Shown here piece by piece: positions 1 through 3,278 of a DNA stretch of 6,046 nucleotides (its first letter is position 1; each line of letters opens with the position of its first letter). A program made the translations under genes and the position numbers. Below the pieces are notes generated by a model. That model was not told the origin of the DNA and did not search any database. It saw only the letters and a program-made list of their open reading frames with translations. Source of the DNA: Patescibacteria group bacterium (GTDB lineage Bacteria; Patescibacteriota; UBA1384; JAGGWG01); the NCBI GenBank assembly GCA_028698375.1, contig JAQVDI010000037.1, forward strand, positions 1 to 6,046, in the 5' to 3' direction.

Positions 1-176
1 AAGAAGAAAAAAAGATTATTAGTGAAGTTTTTTCTAAGTACCAGCGAAAAGTAGATTTAAAAAATGCGAAAGATAGAGCTAAAGCAATACGTTATTTAGC
101 TGGGCGTGGTTTTAAACAACATATTATTTATGAAATTTTAAATAAATCTAAACAAGGATTTGATTATGACACTTAA
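1..176 (+). CDS. recX: RecX-family regulatory protein, C-terminal fragment (5' end outside window)
   Basis: An open frame enters from the left edge (first full codon at base 3) and ends at TAA 174-176, giving 57 residues. The stretch around residues 24-47 (KDRAKAIRYLAGRGF, then IIYEIL) matches the last helical repeat of RecX proteins, which typically reads as a basic helix, R-Y-L-x-x-R-G-F, then a helix ending in I-x-x-x-L. RecX binds RecA filaments and limits or modulates RecA activity in the cytoplasm; that role comes from family knowledge. The first two thirds of the protein are missing, so the identification rests on one helical module. Being a C-terminal piece of another small three-helix-repeat protein cannot be excluded. 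The next gene starts inside its last codons (11-base overlap), which suggests co-transcription and translational coupling. Confidence 0.72.
   Translation, partial: EEKKIISEVFSKYQRKVDLKNAKDRAKAIRYLAGRGFKQHIIYEILNKSKQGFDYDT
154..158 (+). promoter_or_regulatory. Ribosome binding site AAGGA for the small membrane protein
   Basis: AAGGA lies inside the end of the recX-like frame, 7 bases before ATG 166. This spacing is ideal for ATG 166. An in-frame TTG at 160 would be only one base from the SD, so the ATG is the better start. Confidence 0.65.
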
Positions 177-495
177 ACGCAAATTATTAGTCGCTTCTTA
201 TTATTTGGGCCCTTTGGGTTTGATCGCTTTTATGAAAACAAGCGATAAATTTGAAAAATCGCATGCCGTTCAAGGGTTAAGTCTATTTTACTTTTTTATT
301 CTGATGATTTTATTTTTATCATTTTGTTTATGGATTGTCCCAATTTTAAGTATTTTAGCAGCTGTAGGAATTTTAGCAGTTTTCTTTTTTTTAGGTTTTG
401 GTTGGTATAATGTTTTTAACGAACAAAGAATGAAATTGCCCGGACTGGAGTTTTTGAGCAAACCGATTCGGAAAATTGTTATAGAAGAAGTCTAG
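166..495 (+). CDS. Small three-helix membrane protein, Tic20/DUF4870-like
   Basis: This is a 109-residue protein ending in TAG. ATG 166 was chosen because AAGGA sits 7 bases upstream; a TTG at 160 would add two residues but has no room for an SD. It has three hydrophobic stretches, at about residues 7-23, 36-55 and 56-77. The loop after the first reads KFEKSHAVQGLSLF (29-42), close to the F-x-x-x-HA-x-QGL-x-LF pattern of DUF4870/Tic20-like small membrane proteins. The C-terminal segment NEQRMKLPGLEFLS (85-98) resembles that family's usual G-K-x-x-KLP-x-x-G ending. The protein should sit in the cytoplasmic membrane with a basic N-terminus (KRK at 4-6). The family's function is not established, and I do not assign a transport role. 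It overlaps the recX-like gene by 11 bases, so it is probably in the same transcript. Family assignment is from recalled motif patterns, not a search. Confidence 0.7.
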   Translation: MTLKRKLLVASYYLGPLGLIAFMKTSDKFEKSHAVQGLSLFYFFILMILFLSFCLWIVPILSILAAVGILAVFFFLGFGWYNVFNEQRMKLPGLEFLSKPIRKIVIEEV

Positions 496-559
496 GAATA
501 ATTTTTGAGTGATAATTTGTAATTTTTGGAAAAACTTTAATTTAGCTTTTTAATTATTT

Positions 560-568
560 AAAGGGGGG
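560..568 (+). promoter_or_regulatory. Purine-rich Shine-Dalgarno (AAA then six G) before pyruvate kinase
   Basis: The run AAAGGGGGG is the only strong SD-like element in the 91-base gap before pyk. It ends 18 bases before GTG 587, too far for normal initiation. It is 3 bases from ATT 572 and 9 bases from ACG 578, both in frame. It therefore argues that translation begins upstream of GTG 587. I see no convincing promoter in 496-560; the best pairing is TTGGAA (526-531) and TTTAAT (549-554) with a 17-base spacer, which is weak because the -10 lacks the critical A at position 2. Read-through from the upstream genes is equally possible. Confidence 0.55.
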
Positions 569-586
569 ATTATTTACACGAAAATT

Positions 587-1957
587 GTGGCTACAATTGG
601 GCCAGCTAGTAGTGATCAAAAAATGCAAGCGCAAATGATTCAATCTGGTATGGATGTGGCTCGGTTTAATTTTTCTTATGGTAAGCATGAGGAATTTAAG
701 TTTTGGAGTAAAAATATTCGTACTTTTAGCGAAAAGTTAAATAAAAATGTGGCTATAATGGCGGATTTGCAAGGACCGAGAATTCGTATTCGTAATTTAG
801 ATCAAAGTTTTCGTTTACAATCTGGGCCAGAAATAAAAATTGGGATAGGCGCTGATGTTGATTTAGAAATTGATCGTCCAGAGATTATTCCTCACCTAAA
901 AATTAGTGAAAGATTGTTAATGAGTGATGGAATGATAAATCTGCGGATTTTAGCTAAAGAAAAAAACAGTATTACTTGTCAAGTTTTAACTGGTGGAGAA
1001 ATCAAATCTAATAGTTCTATTAATTTCCCAGATTCTAATTTACATTTGCCTGTTTTGAGTGAAAAAGATAAACAAGATTTACGTTTTGCTTTGGAAATCG
1101 CTGTAGATTTTGTGGCTTTATCTTTTGTCCAAAAGGCAAGTGATCTGGAATATTTACGTAAATATATGGAACAAATTTCTGGACGAAAAATTTTACCGAA
1201 AATAATTGCTAAAATTGAAACCGACGAAGCGATTGCTGATTTAGATGAAATTTTAAAGATAGCTGATGGCATTATTGTCGCTCGTGGTGATTTGGGTATT
1301 GAAATTGGCAGGGAGAAGATTCCTATGCTGCAAAAAGATATTATTAAAAAAGCTTTAGTTCTTTCTAAGCCAACAATTGTGGCTACGCAAATGTTAGCTA
1401 GTATGGCGGTTGATCCTTTGCCTACACGAGCTGAAGTTAGCGACGTAGCTAATGCTGTTTTAGATGGTGCTGATAGCGTTATGCTTTCTAACGAAACTAC
1501 TATTGGTTCTTATCCCTTGGAAGCCGTAAAAGAAATGAAAAAAATTATTGATTCAACTTGGGGCGAAAATTTAAATTTAGATACAGAAAGTTTTGTTAAT
1601 GAAATTGATTATTTAGCTTTAAGTGCTTGTGAATTAGCGACAAAAATAGAAGCAAAAAAATTTTTAGCAATTACAAAAAGTGGCTTTACTGCTAAAATGT
1701 TGGCTAAACACCGACCGCGTCAGCGGATTATTGCCTTAACTTCTAGTGACGCACTTGCTAAAGAGTTGGCACCTTTCTATGGCATTGAAGCATTTGTTTT
1801 GCCGAGTTTTAATGACGCTGAAGAAATTTTAAATCGCTCAATTGATTTTATCAAAAAACAAAAATTGGTTAAACGCCGAGATAAAGTTGTTCTTTTGGCT
1901 GGTCATCCAGCGCAAATTCCTAGCCAAACCAACTTGTTGAAAGTAATCACTATTTAG
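587..1957 (+). CDS. pyk: Pyruvate kinase
   Basis: Converts phosphoenolpyruvate and ADP to pyruvate and ATP, the last step of glycolysis, in the cytoplasm. Counting from GTG 587 it has 456 residues, slightly under the usual ~470, with one A/B/C set and no extra PEP-utiliser domain. Motifs in order: ATIGPASS (2-9); ARFNFSYG (25-32), where the family usually has H rather than Y at 31; DLQGPRIR (60-67); the B domain at roughly 70-150; catalytic Lys209 and metal ligand Glu211 in IIAKIET; metal ligand Asp235 in VARGDLG; Thr267 in KPTIVATQMLASM; PTRAEVSDVANAVLDGAD (279-296); and MLSNET (299-304), where the family usually has SGET. The C-terminal domain follows from about 335. The bases before GTG 587 encode I-Y-T-K-I in frame, matching the universal TKIVATIG start, but offer only ATT (569, 572) or ACG (578) as starts. 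GTG 587 is therefore a conservative boundary, and the real protein is probably 3-5 residues longer. It ends in TAG, converging with rpmA. Confidence 0.97.
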   Translation: MATIGPASSDQKMQAQMIQSGMDVARFNFSYGKHEEFKFWSKNIRTFSEKLNKNVAIMADLQGPRIRIRNLDQSFRLQSGPEIKIGIGADVDLEIDRPEIIPHLKISERLLMSDGMINLRILAKEKNSITCQVLTGGEIKSNSSINFPDSNLHLPVLSEKDKQDLRFALEIAVDFVALSFVQKASDLEYLRKYMEQISGRKILPKIIAKIETDEAIADLDEILKIADGIIVARGDLGIEIGREKIPMLQKDIIKKALVLSKPTIVATQMLASMAVDPLPTRAEVSDVANAVLDGADSVMLSNETTIGSYPLEAVKEMKKIIDSTWGENLNLDTESFVNEIDYLALSACELATKIEAKKFLAITKSGFTAKMLAKHRPRQRIIALTSSDALAKELAPFYGIEAFVLPSFNDAEEILNRSIDFIKKQKLVKRRDKVVLLAGHPAQIPSQTNLLKVITI

Positions 1958-2052
1958 ATATTTTTGAGATTTTTTTGGCAGCTCATTTGTGATTTTAGAT
2001 TGAAATTTTTTTTCTAGATTCTAATTAGTTTTATTCTAGCTAATTTCTTATT

Positions 2053-2085
2053 AAAAAAATCGGCATACTTTGCCGGTATTTTTAT
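2053..2085. terminator. Bidirectional rho-independent terminator between pyk and rpmA
   Basis: The perfect stem CGGCA/TGCCG (2061-2065 with 2071-2075) has a 5-base loop and is extended by a T-G and an A-T pair. It is preceded by seven A (2053-2059) and followed by a T-rich run (2079-2083, then more T). Read on the minus strand the A run becomes seven T directly after the stem, so it can stop rpmA transcripts as well as pyk transcripts. The minus-strand direction looks the stronger. An AT-only inverted repeat (AATTAG 2023-2028 with CTAATT 2040-2045) lies just upstream and is too weak to call. Confidence 0.75.
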
Positions 2086-2093
2086 TTCTTTTT

Positions 2094-2143
2094 GTTATTC
2101 CGTGCTTGACGCGGGATCCATGGACCCCCGTCTTCGTGGGTCA
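2094..2143. repeat. GC-rich double-hairpin palindromic element (VIPCLTRDP-type)
   Basis: Two adjacent hairpins occupy this stretch. The first is CCGTG/CGCGG (2100-2104 with 2110-2114) with loop CTTGA. The second is GACCC/GGGTC (2123-2127 with 2138-2142), continued after one C-T mismatch by CG/CG around a TCTT loop. GGATCC and CCATGG palindromes lie between them. G+C is 29 of 43 bases in 2100-2142, against a strongly AT-rich background. Frame 2094 translates to VIPCLTRDPWTPVFVG, the telltale peptide that dispersed palindromic repeats of many bacteria (GTCATTCC...GGATCC type) give when miscalled as genes. It lies between two convergent genes, just outside the rpmA stop. Membership in that class is from memory of the pattern, and copy number in this genome cannot be seen here. 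Confidence 0.6.
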
Positions 2144-2150
2144 AATAAAA

Positions 2151-2462
2151 TTATTTAGAGGTTTTGATTTTTTCTTTAATCGATTTTATGGGTTTAATGG
2201 AAATAAAAGTTTTGAGTGTAGTTTTGCCGTAGAAATTTTTTACTTTTTTCTTAGTAAATTTTACAATACCTTCGTGCATAGCAAAAATAGTATAATCGCG
2301 ACCGAAACCGACATTTTCTCCCAGCTCAAATTTGCTGCCGCGTTGGCGAACAATAATTTCACCACTTTTGACGTGAGTTCCGTCACTACGCTTAACTCCC
2401 AATCTTTTGGATTGGCTATCGCGACCTAGTTTTGTGGAGCCTTGTGATGATTTATGAGCCAT
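2151..2462 (-). CDS. rpmA: 50S ribosomal protein bL27
   Basis: A structural protein of the large ribosomal subunit whose N-terminal tail reaches the peptidyl-transferase centre. The 103-residue product opens with MAHKSSQGSTKLGRDSQSKR and contains the family core LGVKR (21-25), EIIVRQRGSKF (35-45), GENVGFGRDYTIFA (48-61), G-x-VKF (65-69) and FISI (86-89). The MAHK start is the direct, uncleaved form, without the leader that Firmicutes remove by protease. Most bL27 proteins end soon after FISI at about 85 residues. This one has a Lys-rich tail of about 14 residues (90-103) plus a few extra residues near 71-85. There is no SD before ATG (2460-2462). A near-consensus promoter lies about 50-75 bases upstream, so it can be transcribed on its own. 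The usual upstream partner rplU (bL21) is absent; the neighbour is an unrelated 207-residue gene. It ends in TAA, facing pyk across the shared terminator. Confidence 0.97.
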   Translation of the reverse strand: MAHKSSQGSTKLGRDSQSKRLGVKRSDGTHVKSGEIIVRQRGSKFELGENVGFGRDYTIFAMHEGIVKFTKKKVKNFYGKTTLKTFISIKPIKSIKEKIKTSK

Positions 2463-2467
2463 AAATA

Positions 2468-2488
2468 GAATTAAGAATTATGAATTGA
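2468..2488. repeat. Heptanucleotide tandem repeat in the rpmA leader
   Basis: Three consecutive 7-base units, GAATTAA, GAATTAT and GAATTGA, share the GAATT core at exact 7-base spacing (2468, 2475, 2482). The array lies in the predicted untranslated leader of rpmA, ending 6 bases upstream of its start codon. With only three imperfect copies it may be chance in AT-rich DNA or the remnant of a longer array. Confidence 0.5.
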
Positions 2489-2509
2489 AAAATCAAAATT
2501 AACTTTAAT

Positions 2510-2538
2510 AAGATAGCAGGAACAAGAGGAAAAGTCAA
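2510..2538 (-). promoter_or_regulatory. Predicted sigma70-type promoter for rpmA
   Basis: On the minus strand the -35 is TTGACT (2538-2533, 5 of 6 to consensus), followed by a 17-base spacer and then the -10 TATCTT (2515-2510, 4 of 6), preceded by an extended -10 TG (TGC at 2518-2516). Transcription would begin near 2503, leaving a leader of about 40 bases that contains the heptanucleotide repeat. The -35 starts just past the stop codon of the upstream gene. This is the best promoter match in the window; no transcript data are available. Confidence 0.6.
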
Positions 2539-2541
2539 TCT

Positions 2542-3165
2542 TTAAGCGCCGGCTGGACCGCTCATTTGGCTTTGATCGTCATTGCTAAATTGTCTATAAA
2601 ACTCTTTTTTTGTCTCTTCATCTACGCCTTCAGCTTGAAGGAGATTGTTAATGGCATTAATTAGTTTTCGGGCGCGGTTTTTTACTTCTTTTAATAAAGC
2701 TTTTTTTCTTGTTTCTGTGTGAGTATCTATATCAAGTCTTCGTTCAGTTTCTTTTGGATCAATGAAGGCTGGATTTTCTTGTGGGGGTTCAATAAAGCTT
2801 TGTCCATCTTTGTTCTTCCAATCGTTGAAACTCATATCTAAATCTTGTCTCATTTTTGATCTTTGGCCAAAATTTTGCTCTGATGGCTTAATTTTAAGCG
2901 GATTGTTCGGATCTCGATAAATTTCTGGCCTCATGGAAATTTTTTCGTGGGGCTGTTCGGAATATTGGTTATCAATATAGCTGGGGGTAGGTGGTGTAGC
3001 ATTTGGACCATCTTGGTTTGATATTTCTATTCCTTGTTCATTCGTGGCTTCCGATGATGTTGCTGGAATCGCGTTTTCATCTTTTGGCGGTGTTTCTTCT
3101 TTAATTTCCGGAAAAGGATTTTCAAAGTTGGGTTTTGACCATTCGTTAAATTGATTTTCTGGCAT
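2542..3165 (-). CDS. Uncharacterised acidic, probably disordered protein
   Basis: I do not recognise this 207-residue protein. Residues 1-135 are rich in Pro, Asn, Glu, Asp, Gln and Ser with few hydrophobic residues, as in intrinsically disordered regions. There is no signal peptide, no transmembrane stretch and no cysteine. Residues 138-193 are different: a charged, probably helical segment with regular hydrophobics (ALLKEVKNRARKLINAINNLL at about 156-176, then a second short helix DEETKKEFYRQF). The only two tryptophans occur in matching FN-E/D-W motifs (6-9 and 113-116), each followed by a Pro/acidic stretch. ATG 3165-3163 is the first Met and follows an extended -10 promoter by a short leader; no SD is visible. 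It is likely cytoplasmic. Its place between rpmA and a divergent dnaE does not indicate a function, though a C-terminal helical hairpin with a disordered arm would suit a protein-protein or nucleoprotein adaptor (inference only). It ends in TAA. Confidence 0.78.
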   Translation of the reverse strand: MPENQFNEWSKPNFENPFPEIKEETPPKDENAIPATSSEATNEQGIEISNQDGPNATPPTPSYIDNQYSEQPHEKISMRPEIYRDPNNPLKIKPSEQNFGQRSKMRQDLDMSFNDWKNKDGQSFIEPPQENPAFIDPKETERRLDIDTHTETRKKALLKEVKNRARKLINAINNLLQAEGVDEETKKEFYRQFSNDDQSQMSGPAGA

Positions 3166-3185
3166 ATAAATTAATTATTTTTATT

Positions 3186-3216
3186 ATTTTAGCATAAAGT
3201 AAAAAGTTTTTGTAAA
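3186..3216 (-). promoter_or_regulatory. Predicted extended -10 promoter for the 207-residue gene
   Basis: On the minus strand TTTACA (3216-3211, 5 of 6 to the -35 consensus) is followed after 19 bases by TAAAAT (3191-3186, 5 of 6). The -10 is preceded by TGC, making an extended -10. The long spacer is tolerable with an extended -10. Transcription would begin near 3180, about 15 bases before the ATG at 3165. Confidence 0.45.
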
Positions 3217-3240
3217 GAGTTTTTTATTTTAGATTTAGTT

Positions 3241-3269
3241 TTGCTGGTCTTTTAATTTTCTGTTAAATT
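3241..3269 (+). promoter_or_regulatory. Possible dnaE promoter giving a nearly leaderless mRNA
   Basis: TTGCTG (3241-3246, 3 of 6), a 17-base spacer, then TAAATT (3264-3269, 4 of 6, keeping the key T1, A2 and T6). TTATAA at 3268-3273 is an alternative -10. Either places the transcript start within a few bases of the dnaE ATG at 3279. The match is weak and AT-rich DNA produces such pairs by chance. No other feature is visible in the 113-base divergent gap 3166-3278. Confidence 0.3.
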
Positions 3270-3278
3270 ATAAAGAGT

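Noticed and set aside
505..554. pyk promoter candidates (TTGAGT, TTGTAA, TTGGAA with nearby -10s)
   Set aside because: None combines a good -35, a good -10 and 16-18 spacing; this is ordinary for AT-rich DNA.
979..1272. 97-codon minus-strand open frame inside pyk
   Set aside because: It is antisense to the conserved pyruvate kinase core, with a low-complexity Ser/Lys/Ile product and no independent start signals.
2023..2045. AT-only inverted repeat AATTAG/CTAATT as an extra pyk terminator
   Set aside because: The 6-base AT-rich stem with an 11-base loop is too weak and has no clean T tract; the GC stem at 2061-2075 is the convincing terminator.
2070..2429. 119-codon plus-strand open frame across the repeat and rpmA
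   Set aside because: It starts inside the terminator hairpin, translates the palindromic repeat (VIPCLTRDP) and then runs antisense through rpmA; this is a typical miscalled repeat ORF.
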